A DNA stretch of 64,000 bases. Origin: Acinetobacter sp. 10FS3-1 (GTDB lineage Bacteria > Pseudomonadota > Gammaproteobacteria > Pseudomonadales > Moraxellaceae). Below, piece by piece: positions 33,764 to 42,900 of the stretch. The translations under genes and the position numbers were made by a program. The notes beneath the pieces were generated by a model. It made no database searches. It saw only the letters and a list, made by a program, of their open reading frames with translations, and was not told where the DNA came from. The stretch covers positions 1 to 64,000 of the forward strand of contig NZ_CP039144.1 of the NCBI RefSeq assembly GCF_013343215.1, written 5' to 3'. Every line of letters starts with the position of its first letter. Position 1 is the stretch's first letter.

Positions 33764-34207
33764 TTATGAATATGATCCGATATACTCATTCTTGTAAACG
33801 GCTTTAAATAACAATTTCCCGGTTTCTGATTCCATCACTTTATAAATGGTGTACGCGGTGGTGTTGTCATGCGGTCTTGGTGTCGCCTGAGGTAATGCGA
33901 TAGCTGTGTCTATACTCTCCATTAACAGGAAAGCTTCATGCAATGCACCTTCGCCACCGGCAAGGGTTAGACAAGCCTTTTTCTGAGGATTGAGTGATAT
34001 AAAATACTCTTCATCGTTGATGGTATAGCTGAGAACAAATTTACCTAAGGAATCTGCCTGGTACTCGATTTCTTCTACCAGTCCATATTTAAAGGATGTG
34101 GCAACTGGATTGGCAAAGCTGATGATACTGTTTTTTGATTGGTGGAAATTTCCCGGCAATTCATCAGAAAATTTAACGTATAACGATGCTTTTTTTAGTT
34201 CTGTCAT
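33764..34207 (-). CDS. Hypothetical protein, 147 aa
   Basis: Starts MTELKKASLYVKFSDELPGNF. Beta-rich (SFKYGLVEEIEYQADSLGKFVLSYTINDEEYF). No family recognised. Middle gene of the leftward group. Confidence 0.7.
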   Translation of the reverse strand: MTELKKASLYVKFSDELPGNFHQSKNSIISFANPVATSFKYGLVEEIEYQADSLGKFVLSYTINDEEYFISLNPQKKACLTLAGGEGALHEAFLLMESIDTAIALPQATPRPHDNTTAYTIYKVMESETGKLLFKAVYKNEYIGSYS

Positions 34208-34278
34208 GCTTAACTCATATTTGTATATACAAAGGCTTCAACACCCTTAATTTTTAGTCTATTCAAATTCATTTGAAT

Positions 34279-34515
34279 TTAAAAGCTTTCCTCTTCGTTT
34301 ATATCGAAGTTAAGCCAGTTGCGCAGTAGAACGCAAACCACACTCAGGACGATTAAAGCCCCACAAACAACCAGATCAAGCACTGAGAAGATTTCAGGCT
34401 TCTGTATGTACATTTCCCACATTGAGTAATAAGAAGCTACCCAACTCAAACCGGTAATAAATATGACGCTGAGTAATTTCAGAACCGGGTCTGCGGATTC
34501 TCGTAAAATAACCAT
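34279..34515 (-). CDS. Two-helix small membrane protein
   Basis: 78 residues. Membrane segments at about 13-32 (LSVIFITGLSWVASYYSM) and 44-64 (LDLVVCGALIVLSVVCVLL). Not recognised. First gene of the leftward group, divergent from promoter copy 9. Confidence 0.7.
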   Translation of the reverse strand: MVILRESADPVLKLLSVIFITGLSWVASYYSMWEMYIQKPEIFSVLDLVVCGALIVLSVVCVLLRNWLNFDINEEESF

Positions 34516-34544
34516 TTGAACATTTCTTAAAGATTTTATCTATA

Positions 34545-34661
34545 TTGACTTATGCCAAAAATTAACTCAATAAAATGATTAAAAATATTGATTACTTTAA
34601 AACAATTTAGGAAACTAGAATCCCCTATTCCTTTCAGGGTAGGAAGTACATCACGGATGTA
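34545..34661 (+). promoter_or_regulatory. Backbone promoter motif (copy 9) with variant leader
   Basis: TTGACT 34545-34550, TATGCC, then the spacer diverges and TAAAAT is at 34571-34576. The leader allows a loose version of the pseudoknot: TAGG 34608-34611 with CCTA 34624-34627, ATCC 34620-34623 with GGGT 34637-34640, with longer loops. A clear hairpin TACATC-ACG-GATGTA follows (34647-34661). Confidence 0.5.
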
Positions 34662-34694
34662 GAAGAGATAATTTAAAATAAGGTGGAATCCCCC

Positions 34695-35132
34695 ATGATT
34701 AGACCAGGAATCTTTGTCGTTGCCATAAATTCCGAGCATTCCAATGAAATATTAAAGGTAAGTGAAATTATTAATGGTGTTGAGGGTAGACGGTTCGTAG
34801 ATACCAAATATCAAAAGCAATGGAAGCCAGAGGATTTTCGAGTAGCTAATGAGTGTGAAGTAATTAAAGGCTATAGACGCGATTTGCTCACGCCTAAGTA
34901 TGAATGGTCTGTGTTTCCATCTTGGGTAAATTGGGTATTTATTCAACCTGACAAGACCCTGGTACTCAGTAGTCAACGTCCTTATGGTTATACATTAGAG
35001 CATGGGTATTATTTCTTAAAGACTGACAGCAAGTATCAGATACTAGAAGTTAAAGACCATAGCTATAAGTGTCTCTATTCCAGTGCTTCACTTGAACAGC
35101 GTCCAATAAATATTCTAGCGGAGTGCGCATAA
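34695..35132 (+). CDS. Hypothetical protein, 145 aa
   Basis: ATG 34695 behind AAGGTGG (34680-34686); GTG 34683 overlaps that site and is rejected. Sequence MIRPGIFVVAINSEHSNEILKVSEI, aromatic-rich. Not recognised. TAA overlaps the next ATG (TAATG at 35130). Confidence 0.74.
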   Translation: MIRPGIFVVAINSEHSNEILKVSEIINGVEGRRFVDTKYQKQWKPEDFRVANECEVIKGYRRDLLTPKYEWSVFPSWVNWVFIQPDKTLVLSSQRPYGYTLEHGYYFLKTDSKYQILEVKDHSYKCLYSSASLEQRPINILAECA

Positions 35133-35662
35133 TGCCTGATTTTATTGCCAATAAATACTATGTCCTTGAACAGCCGAAGCTACTTGCAGAAGCACATATT
35201 CATGTTAATAAGCAAAATGAAATCTTAGATTCTTTCCAGAAGTATAAGACGGAACACAATGCTGATTTTATCCAGGTTAGAAACAGTATTAGCCGTGGCA
35301 TCTGTTTTATGGGTTTGTGCTATTTGGAAGCAAACGCCGATAAGATTGACAGGACCAAGTTCAAGGTTGGCAAGGCTTTCCCTGCTCAAGATCAGGAAGG
35401 CAACATGATTCGTGTGATTCGTGCCATAGCTCGTGCTAAGTATAAAGACGGTGTGCGTATTGAATCTATCCGCTATTCATACAACAACTTCTGTAAGCTC
35501 CTGGTTGCTCAAGGGCATCTGGTGAGTATGGCTGCTAGTGCTGATGGCTCCCCGATCTATTTTGAGGTCAAAGGTATAGCTGCTGATGCAGCAAGAGAAA
35601 TCACAGGTAGCGAATACGAAGCGTATTATAACGAATGCAGTAAAGAAGAAGTGATCGAATAA
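35132..35662 (+). CDS. Hypothetical protein, 176 aa
   Basis: ATG 35132 overlaps the previous stop; GTG 35123 is less likely. Contains KAFPAQDQEGNMIRVIRAIARAKYKDGVRIESIRYSYNNF. Soluble, not recognised. Translationally coupled to the 34695 gene. Confidence 0.74.
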   Translation: MPDFIANKYYVLEQPKLLAEAHIHVNKQNEILDSFQKYKTEHNADFIQVRNSISRGICFMGLCYLEANADKIDRTKFKVGKAFPAQDQEGNMIRVIRAIARAKYKDGVRIESIRYSYNNFCKLLVAQGHLVSMAASADGSPIYFEVKGIAADAAREITGSEYEAYYNECSKEEVIE

Positions 35663-35699
35663 TTTATAGTTAGGCGCATAAGTCGGTGTTTAACTTACG

Positions 35700-35784
35700 T
35701 TGACTTATGCCATGTTTTAGGGGTATAATTGCAGTCATACAGAGCAATGAAAGCTCAACAGGCTTGATCACCTGATTAAAGATC
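35700..35784 (+). promoter_or_regulatory. Backbone promoter (copy 10) plus pseudoknot leader
   Basis: TTGACT 35700-35705, 18-base spacer, perfect TATAAT 35724-35729. Leader hairpin GAGC 35742-35745/GCTC 35753-35756. Pseudoknot CAGG 35759-35762 with CCTG 35771-35774; GATC 35766-35769 with GATC 35781-35784; single A 35770; loop ATTAAA 35775-35780. Confidence 0.85.
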
Positions 35785-35805
35785 ACCATGAAAGGTTATA
35801 AATCT

Positions 35806-36822
35806 ATGCTGAACTATGAAAAACTCCGTCAGAAAGAAAACTATTTTGATTTCGTGAATGCTCCTGATCACGAGCTGTTCCAAATTTTTGTACCGGGTAC
35901 AGATTTTGACCCGGTGTTTAGCCAGATACTCGAACTTGCCGGTTACAAGCCATCGGATTTAACGACACCTTCCCTGTTCATTGGTCGTCATGTTCAAGAA
36001 CATTGTATTGCTATGGCTCGTCACTTTATTTCGTTGATCTACAATGTGAAGCGTAGACTTCGTAACAAGCAAGTGCCATTGGAAAACAAGACCAAAATGA
36101 TCGACCAGTTTTTAGGTGAATTTGGTAGCGTGAAGGATGTGTATTTTACGCCTGACCTTGTGCACCTGTCTGGACCCGAAGAGGTAGAGAAAGCGCGTAT
36201 CGCTTTTGTGAAGGCAGCTCATTTGGTTAAAAATGGTGATTATGGTTCCACGATTTATAACGGCATTATTGATCTGCTTAATATCGTAACCAACTCGCTC
36301 AAAAAAGTAGAATCCGGTGAGTTTGTCAGCACTGACTTCCTGGACATGGTGGATATCGCGTTATTTGATACCAGTGAGCCTATTTTGGAACTCATGGGTG
36401 AAGATAAATATCAACACCATACCTACAACATGCCGATCTGGACTGACATTCTAAATACTTCTCCATACCTGTTGTGGTTAAAAGTGGAAGAAGGAAAGGA
36501 AGCCGGTGTTAAACGTGCCTACAGCATCATTGAAGCAACCGCCGTCTACCCTATGAGCCTGGAATCTCAGTTGACGGATTCTGCGGAAGTGCGCCTGAAA
36601 CGCCTGAATATCTTTAATGAGCTAAATCTTGCTTTTGGTACGCTTGATACTGTTGTTCCGGCTACTAAACCAAAAACGGTGAATAAACGCCGGGAACACT
36701 TCAAGAAAAAACATAAGTACATGAACAGCCAGAACAATAATGGCAATAAGCAAAAGGGTCAGAACCCAAATGCTCAACATGCTAAAAACAAAAATGGTCA
36801 TCAGGCTCAAAAGGCAGCCTAA
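35806..36822 (+). CDS. Hypothetical protein with basic Asn/Gln-rich tail, 338 aa
   Basis: ATG 35806 has AAAGG (35791-35795) at normal distance; ATG 35788 abuts the pseudoknot and has no ribosome site. The body is helical and unrecognised (RHVQEHCIAMARHFISLIYNVKRRLRNK). The last 60 residues are low complexity and basic (NKRREHFKKKHKYMNSQNNNGNKQKGQ...HAKNKNGHQAQK), suggesting nucleic-acid, perhaps RNA, binding. Followed by two terminators. Confidence 0.78.
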   Translation: MLNYEKLRQKENYFDFVNAPDHELFQIFVPGTDFDPVFSQILELAGYKPSDLTTPSLFIGRHVQEHCIAMARHFISLIYNVKRRLRNKQVPLENKTKMIDQFLGEFGSVKDVYFTPDLVHLSGPEEVEKARIAFVKAAHLVKNGDYGSTIYNGIIDLLNIVTNSLKKVESGEFVSTDFLDMVDIALFDTSEPILELMGEDKYQHHTYNMPIWTDILNTSPYLLWLKVEEGKEAGVKRAYSIIEATAVYPMSLESQLTDSAEVRLKRLNIFNELNLAFGTLDTVVPATKPKTVNKRREHFKKKHKYMNSQNNNGNKQKGQNPNAQHAKNKNGHQAQKAA

Positions 36823-36836
36823 ACCAGATCAGAAAG

Positions 36837-36862
36837 AAGCTCAACTAAGGTTGGGCTTTTTT
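36837..36862 (+). terminator. Terminator after 35806 gene
   Basis: AAGCTCAAC (36837-36845) with GTTGGGCTT (36850-36858), one wobble pair, then T-run. Confidence 0.88.
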
Positions 36863-36921
36863 ATTTCTGTTGAAAACGCCGTGGCTTAAAAGAACACTTT
36901 TTTAAATTTTTACGCCGTAGA

Positions 36922-36950
36922 GAAGCCTGTTCTTACGAATAGGCTTTTTT
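36922..36950 (+). terminator. Second terminator downstream of 35806 gene
   Basis: GCCTGTTC and GAATAGGC form a stem within AAGCCT..AGGCTT, followed by TTTTTT. The 7-mer ACGCCGT occurs twice nearby (about 36875 and 36912) and after the 23783 gene (24622). Confidence 0.8.
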
Positions 36951-36995
36951 GTTGACCCAATAAAAACGGGCATCATAGACACCCTTTGTTATTTT

Positions 36996-37074
36996 AAAAC
37001 TAGGAAACTACAAAACTATTTTAATAGCTAAATAGTAATTTAGTTTAATAGTTAAATAGAAAACTAGGAAACTA
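36996..37074. repeat. Direct repeats AAAACTAGGAAACTA flanking AT-rich inverted repeats
   Basis: The 15-mer AAAACTAGGAAACTA lies at 36996-37010 and 37060-37074. Between them are CTATTTTAATAG and variants of TAATAGYTAAATAG. The AT-rich block could be an operator, centromere-like site or recombination remnant. Confidence 0.55.
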
Positions 37075-37079
37075 GGTTT

Positions 37080-37757
37080 TTATTCTTCAAACTTCTCTCG
37101 CAAGGATAAACCATCGAACTCATATCCTGGGAATTTGCGTCTCCATGCTTCCAGTTCATCGTTTAATTCCTGACGACTAGGCAAGTGCTCACGGATGCCA
37201 TGCTTCGCGTTGTGCAGAGCTGTATAGGCATCAGCGATTGCAGACACTAGACCTGGATGTGAAGTGATTGCTCCGCCAGACGTACAGATGCGTACTCCAT
37301 TGATCGCACCTTCATTCACAGGGGCTACGGAAACATACCAATCTTGGTTTCCTCCCTGGATAATGCGTAACGACATACGTTCATCTTCCGGTTTATCCCG
37401 ATCATCAGTGACAAAGACAACTTCTTCAAATTCCTCAGTCATAGTGCACTCCCCTATTTTTAATTCGCGATTGTCGTTTAGTGTTTCCTTGTAGTGATCG
37501 TCAACCTCTTTGGCTGCTGCTAGATCACGGTTTTTCATGTGAATATCAAACGCCTGTTTGTAGTATTTTTTGGCTTGAGTTGGGTTTTTAGGTAGATGCT
37601 CACCATCAATATTTAGAATTGCCAACATAAATGCCGAATCCCCATGCCCTGCATTCGCAGTGATATTCAACCATTTTACAGCATCTTCAATATAACCATC
37701 GTTGAAGTAAGCTGCACCTACACTACCCATACGAGGGCAAAGTGGCGCATTTGCCAT
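37080..37757 (-). CDS. Sel1-like repeat (SLR/TPR) protein, 225 aa
   Basis: N-terminal Sel1-type helical repeats: VGAAYFNDGYIEDAVKWLNITANAGHGDSAFMLAIL then NPTQAKKYYKQAFD. The C-terminal two thirds (about 100-225) are a separate acidic domain (GVRICTSGGAITSHPGLVSAIADAYTALHN) that is not recognised. SLR proteins are protein-interaction scaffolds. A larger SLR protein is at 61503. No plus-strand promoter motif serves it. Confidence 0.75.
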   Translation of the reverse strand: MANAPLCPRMGSVGAAYFNDGYIEDAVKWLNITANAGHGDSAFMLAILNIDGEHLPKNPTQAKKYYKQAFDIHMKNRDLAAAKEVDDHYKETLNDNRELKIGECTMTEEFEEVVFVTDDRDKPEDERMSLRIIQGGNQDWYVSVAPVNEGAINGVRICTSGGAITSHPGLVSAIADAYTALHNAKHGIREHLPSRQELNDELEAWRRKFPGYEFDGLSLREKFEE

Positions 37758-38067
37758 GATGCACTTTTCCAGAGCTTTGATGCTTTTATAGATAGGTGTT
37801 TTGGTTAGACTATATTCTCTATGACCTTCTTCACCGTTTTGAAGTTAGTTAAGCGTAGTTTTATACTAATTTTTATTAGCTAAATAATACCTAATATTTT
37901 TCATTTTTTAGATTGTCTAATATGCAAAAAATTCCAATAATTTACCTATCCTCTACCACGGCGCAATTATTCAGGTAAAATGGCTGCAATAAGAAATTAA
38001 TCGGAACAACATGGATTACTACAAAAAAGCTCACTTCTAAGTACCGTAAACCCTTGAGGTAACTTAG
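37758..38067. other. Divergent intergenic region, 310 bases
   Basis: Between the leftward Sel1 gene and the rightward 38068 gene. AT-rich with no long ORF. A 9-codon ORF (MDYYKKAHF, 38010-38039) lies just before the next ribosome site and could be chance or a leader. No copy of the common promoter. Confidence 0.5.
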
Positions 38068-38385
38068 ATGAAAGAGCTTAAAAAGCTAAAAGTTCAGTAT
38101 CAGCTTTCCATTAAAAAACAAGCAACTTGGTTTGGACAGTCTGATTATTTCCATATCTACCGTCGAAATTCTATCTGTCGTCGTTTCAGCACCAAACAAG
38201 AGAAATCTTGTTCGCAGTTACACGAGATCGAATACAAGGAATACAATTTTAAGGTTCGTTGTAGACGTAACAGCCACTTGGTTGATGCTTGGGAGGATGT
38301 ACCTTCTTATGTCTATCGTGGTGATCGTGATTGGAAGCGTAACTCTAAGCGTAAGCACCAGTATTTCCGCATTGCGGAAGTATGA
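38068..38385 (+). CDS. Small basic protein, 105 aa
   Basis: ATG 38068 with TTGAGG upstream. Strongly basic and aromatic (YFHIYRRNSICRRFSTKQEKSC, VRCRRNSHLVDAWEDV, RDWKRNSKRKHQYFR) with three Cys, so nucleic-acid binding is plausible. An overlapping frame (38132-38455) is judged a shadow because it runs through the terminator. Not recognised. Confidence 0.65.
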   Translation: MKELKKLKVQYQLSIKKQATWFGQSDYFHIYRRNSICRRFSTKQEKSCSQLHEIEYKEYNFKVRCRRNSHLVDAWEDVPSYVYRGDRDWKRNSKRKHQYFRIAEV

Positions 38386-38392
38386 TCAAAAT

Positions 38393-38413
38393 GAAGCCTT
38401 CGGGCTTCTTTTT
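38393..38413 (+). terminator. Terminator after 38068 gene
   Basis: GAAGCC (38393-38398), TTCG tetraloop, GGCTTC (38403-38408), then TTTTT. Confidence 0.92.
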
Positions 38414-38528
38414 GTATTTAGACCTGGACCAGTCAGGCAAGGTAATTTTAACTAACTGTGCGAAATTCCCCATCTATAATCTTCGATTTAGGTGGGGATG
38501 GATAGCACGACTTTTCGTTATTAGTTTT

Positions 38529-39143
38529 TTAAAGGCATGATTCATAAGTTGCTACGGCATTCAGGATGCGGTGTGCATCACCATCCCGACCGGAAAATAC
38601 TAATCCCTGACCTTGTTTTCTGGCTTCATCCAGACTCTTATACTGCCCTACCACATCCCATGCCTGTACGATACGTTCAACGTCTTTGCGTGGGAAAACG
38701 AATTTACCATGTCGCGGTTTGACCACATCGGTAAAGTCCAGTTCATCATCGTAAACAATAATGTACTTCTTCTTGTTCATGGAGCAGCTTAAAGCCAAAC
38801 GAAATGTATCAACGCCATACTGTTTAACGTATTCATTGGGTTTCATTAGCTGTTCATCTTCGATACAGCCATTTTCCAGAACAAATCTGGCGTTATCAAT
38901 TTTAACGTCATTGTTTTCGTTTGACGGCTGATACAGGTATTCAATCGCAGCATCAATTTTCTTTTGCTGTTCCTGGTAAGCCCACCATGCCCCATTGAGA
39001 AAAAACAAGCCCTTCTCACCTAGCCCATTTTTATCAAAGTATTTATTCACATCCTTTGCATAGGTGGCATGCTTAATTAATGGCGCGATCTCAGAAAGTT
39101 GCTCAAATGCCAGGCGTAATCTTTGGAGGTCTTGAATCGGCAT
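38529..39143 (-). CDS. Hypothetical protein, 204 aa
   Basis: Start at 39143 (MPIQDLQRLRLAFEQ), with GGAG 7 bases upstream and TAAAATG linking it to the stop of the upstream gene; a start five codons earlier lacks a ribosome site. Helical, acidic, no motif recognised. Last gene of a leftward three-gene operon (39652 to 38529). Confidence 0.75.
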   Translation of the reverse strand: MPIQDLQRLRLAFEQLSEIAPLIKHATYAKDVNKYFDKNGLGEKGLFFLNGAWWAYQEQQKKIDAAIEYLYQPSNENNDVKIDNARFVLENGCIEDEQLMKPNEYVKQYGVDTFRLALSCSMNKKKYIIVYDDELDFTDVVKPRHGKFVFPRKDVERIVQAWDVVGQYKSLDEARKQGQGLVFSGRDGDAHRILNAVATYESCL

Positions 39144-39144
39144 T

Positions 39145-39390
39145 TTATACTCCGGCATCCGTAGTCTGTGATTTTTTAGGTATATAGACTTCTAACAGTT
39201 TTAGAATGACAAACCCCCATAAATTTAAAGTCATTGAGCACCCCAGGTATGGCAATACAGAAGCAATTGGTAAATGAATGCCCTCTGATGCAAGCAGTTG
39301 TGGAATCAGCTCTTTGGTTAGGGAGAAAACCACTATTGGGGGAGATATTAAAAGCAATATCAAAGCAATTACTATAAAAGAATTTTTCAT
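39145..39390 (-). CDS. Two-helix small membrane protein, 81 aa
   Basis: First segment (about 5-24, FIVIALILLLISPPIVVFSL) could be a signal anchor; second at about 45-65 (LPYLGCSMTLNLWGFVILKLL). Not recognised. Stop touches the start of the next gene. Confidence 0.72.
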   Translation of the reverse strand: MKNSFIVIALILLLISPPIVVFSLTKELIPQLLASEGIHLPIASVLPYLGCSMTLNLWGFVILKLLEVYIPKKSQTTDAGV

Positions 39391-39403
39391 TTTTTCAGGC
39401 TCT

Positions 39404-39652
39404 TTAATCCTGTAATGTTGGCTTGGTTTTAAGAGCTTTGTGCTCTCGTATCATGCTACTCAAGTGAAATACCGAATATAAATAAAGCATGGTCATCAGT
39501 GCTGCATACTGCATTAAAAAAGGGATTTCAGCCTTATTTTTACCCAGAATGGAAGCTATAAAGTCGCCAAAATGCAAGAAGATAAATGCAGGCACAATGA
39601 TGTAAAGCCCTATTAAATACAGAACAAGCCATATCGTTTTTAATGTATTCAT
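39404..39652 (-). CDS. Two-helix small membrane protein, 82 aa
   Basis: Segments at about 7-30 (IWLVLYLIGLYIIVPAFIFL) and 47-66 (MQYAALMTMLYLYSVFHL), charged C-terminus. Similar size and layout to its neighbour at 39145 but not clearly homologous. First gene of the leftward operon. Confidence 0.72.
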   Translation of the reverse strand: MNTLKTIWLVLYLIGLYIIVPAFIFLHFGDFIASILGKNKAEIPFLMQYAALMTMLYLYSVFHLSSMIREHKALKTKPTLQD

Positions 39653-39706
39653 ATTTTAAACCCTTATTATCTCTTGACAGGGAGAATATTTAAACTCTAA
39701 TTTATA

Positions 39707-39735
39707 TTACCTTATGCCATGTTTTAGGTAAAGAA
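39707..39735 (+). promoter_or_regulatory. Decayed backbone promoter motif (copy 11)
   Basis: TTACCTTATGCCATGTTTTA keeps the conserved spacer but has a changed -35 and no good -10. It lies 96 bases before the intact copy at 39803, so probably a relic of a tandem duplication. Confidence 0.4.
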
Positions 39736-39802
39736 AAAATTAAACATTGTTTGTATATACAGGATTTAGAGCATTAACAATTTTTCTGGAAGTCTTATTA
39801 TA

Positions 39803-39887
39803 TTGACTTATGCCATGTTCTAGGGTACAATGCAAAACATATAGAACAGTATTAGTTCACCAGGTTAAACCACCTGATTAAATGGTT
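39803..39887 (+). promoter_or_regulatory. Backbone promoter (copy 12) plus pseudoknot leader for the methylase/helicase
   Basis: TTGACT 39803-39808, TATGCCATGTTCT spacer of 17, TACAAT 39826-39831. Leader hairpin GAAC 39844-39847/GTTC 39855-39858. Pseudoknot CAGG 39861-39864 with CCTG 39873-39876; AACC 39868-39871 with GGTT 39884-39887; single A 39872; loop ATTAAAT 39877-39883. Confidence 0.85.
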
Positions 39888-39907
39888 TGAAAATTAGGAT
39901 ATATAAG

Positions 39908-42900
39908 ATGGAAAACACGGCTTTTATCGCTGATATGGTTAATACTGGTGACTTCAATCCAATTTCACCTTATGTAACAACCAACCTAGATTTAAACCTA
40001 CACCCTATCCAACATAACAAGTCGTTGGTTTCTCGTTTTGAGCAGAACATTGAAGCGATTAAGGTACTCAAACAAATTGAAGCTGCCGGTCGCAAACCTA
40101 CCCAAGCAGAACAGATCACTTTATCCAATTACAGTGGTTTCGGTGGTCTTACAGCAGCTTTCCCGAATATCGACGGCGTATATACAAATGATGCTTGGAA
40201 AGAACGCGGTGAGCTGCTTAAAAGCCTTGTAACGGATGCAGAATACAACTCGATCACCTTCACTTTGGGTTCTGCATTCTTCACCCCTAGTCACATCGTC
40301 AATGCAATGTGGAAAATGGCTGAAAAAGCCGGTTTCCGTGGTGGTGTTGTTCTTGAGCCGTCTTGTGGTTCGGGCTTTATTATGGGTCATGCCCCTAAAG
40401 ATCATTTCATCAAAACTGTAGCGGTTGAGCTTGATATCATCACTGCTAAGGTTGCCGAGCTTGTGTATCCAGAAAATACAGTGATGCAGACCGGTTTTGA
40501 GAACATCCCATTTCAACAAGGTATGTTTGATCTGGCTATCGGGAACCCTCCATATTCAGGCGAATACTCCGCACACTTCAAACACAACCAGTCTTTCAAT
40601 GGTTTTAGCATCCACAATCAATTTATGATTGCGTCTATTGATGCTCTAGCTGCGAATGCAATTGGCGTGATGATCGTATCTCGCTACTTTATGGACGCTG
40701 AAAATTGCTCTGCTCGTTACGCAGTCAGTGAACGTGCCAAGTTGATCTCTGCGGTTCGCCTTCCTTCTTCTGCTTTTTCTGATTCAGCGAATACAGACGT
40801 TGTAACGGATATTTTGGTTTTTCGTAAATATCACCAAGACGATATTGAGCAAGGCACTAAGCGCATTGGCGATTGGGTTGATAGCATCACTAAAGACGCT
40901 CATGGCGTTACACGCAATACCTACTTTGAAAGCAAAAACGCAATCATTGGTAAATACGAGCACATCAGCTCTGCTTTTGGCATGACCCTAAATGTGAAGT
41001 ATGAAGGCGACCTAGAAGCTGATCTTGCTGCATTTGTTGATCAATTGCCGGAACAGATCACCACAAACTACGTGAACCCTAAACAGGTTGCTATTCGTTA
41101 CGAAGATTTAGTAAGTCACTTACTAATCGAAATGTCAGGTCTTGAAATTGGTGCTGTTCAGCGTGACGACAACGGAACGCTTTACCGCATTATTGAAAAG
41201 AATGCGGTTCACGGTTTCAGCTACTTTAAACAAGAAATTACTGAAAATACGGTTTGGTCTAAACGCTTCCGCTATGACGAAAACAAAGATATTTATGAGC
41301 TTGTGCCACGCATGGAAAATGGGCGCAAAGTTTATGTAATGGAAGATGATAAGCCTACTAATCGTTTGGTGTACGACCGTCAATATATCGACATTGACGC
41401 GATTGCTGCGGGTTCTAAATTAGGTCCAGTAAAACTAGACAAATTGAACCGTCTGATTGACCTTCGAGATACATTAAAAGTTCAGCTCGACTATGAGTTG
41501 TCAGATCACGATGACATTGAAGCTAACCGTGCTGTTTTATGCGGTATGTATGATGCTTTTGTGAAGAAATACAGCTTCATTAACTCCCCGGCTAACGTAG
41601 CACTGCTGAATGAGCTTCCAGACTGCGCATTGATGCTGTCTCTTGAGGAAAGCTACACCAAAGCAAGCAAGGTGGTTGATGGTCTGACTGCATCAGGACG
41701 TAAACGCTTTAAAACTACACGTAAAGAATCCGCGAAAAAAGCAGCCATTCTTTCGCAACGTGTGGTTTATAAAACTGTGATTGCTACCCATGCTGACACT
41801 ATTGAGGATGGCTTGGCTTTGAGCATGTCGCACCGTGCCAAGTTCGATCTAGAATATGTGGCGCAGCTTTGCGACTGCACAACAGAAGAAGTGATTGAAC
41901 AACTGCATCATAACGCTGTGGTTCCTTTGATCTACTTTGACCATGCTCAAAACGCATGGGTTGAGCGTAATAGCTACCTTTCCGGGAATGTCCGTCAAAA
42001 GCTATCTGTAGCAGAAAAACACGGCTTAGATCGCAACGTGGAAGCACTGAGCGAAGTGCTGCCGGAGCAAGTGCAAATTGAAGATATTTCCCTATCTCTA
42101 GGCATGCAATGGATTCCACTTTCTGTATATGTTCGGTTTGTTCGTGATATTTCAGAGGATGCCAACGCACGAGTAACTTACGAGTATGTTTCTAATATGT
42201 TCGAGGTAACTTGTGTAGCTTCACAGGCTAAAACCTTGATGTTTGCCAATGAGCATCTTTCATTAGATAAATTGCTTAACAAGCTGATGAACTCTGAATC
42301 TATCCGCATTTACAAGGAATCTATCAACTGGCGTGATGAAGTTGTTCGTGTTTTAGACCATGAAGCAACTGAACAAACCAACATTATTGCCGAGCAAATG
42401 AAACTTGAATTTGCGAACTGGATTTATGACCAACAAGACCTTGTTGATCAATTAACAGAGCTATATAACGAGAAATTTAACAGCTTCGTGGTTCAGAAGT
42501 ATGACGGTTCTCACCTTCAATTTGTTGGCAAAGTTCCCGATGATGTAATTGATCTTCGCCGTCATCAGAAAAATGCTATATGGCGTGGCATCGTTGAACC
42601 TTTTGTACTTTACGATCATGTAGTTGGTTCAGGCAAAACGTGGTTGAGCATCAGTCGTGCGATTGAGCGTAAACGCTTAGGCTTGAGCGAAAAACCTGTC
42701 ATCGTGGTTCCTAACCACCTGGTATTCCAGTTCGCTGCCGATGTTTATCGCTTGTATCCATCTGCTCATGTTCTGGCTGCAACCAACAAGGATTTTGAGA
42801 AAAGTCGTCGTAAACGTCTATTTGCCAAAATTGCTACCGGCAACTATGACTTGATCATTGTTCCTCATTCTTCATTCGAGTTTATCAAGTTAAGTCCGGC

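Noticed and set aside
34608..34640. Pseudoknot at promoter copy 9 as a full member of the family
   Set aside because: It pairs only with long loops and a wobble pair, so it is listed as a variant and not counted among the 12.
36996..37074. Replication origin with iterons
   Set aside because: Only two repeats, no DnaA-box cluster recognised and no replication initiator gene nearby.
38132..38455. Second ORF of 107 codons overlapping the 38068 gene
   Set aside because: It runs through the terminator at 38393-38413 and has no ribosome site; the 38068 frame has one.
40121..40519. Minus-strand ORF of 132 codons inside the methylase/helicase gene
   Set aside because: Shadow frame within a gene with clear methylase motifs; no ribosome site or homology.
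41799..42170. Minus-strand ORF of 123 codons
   Set aside because: Shadow of the methylase/helicase gene with unusual composition.
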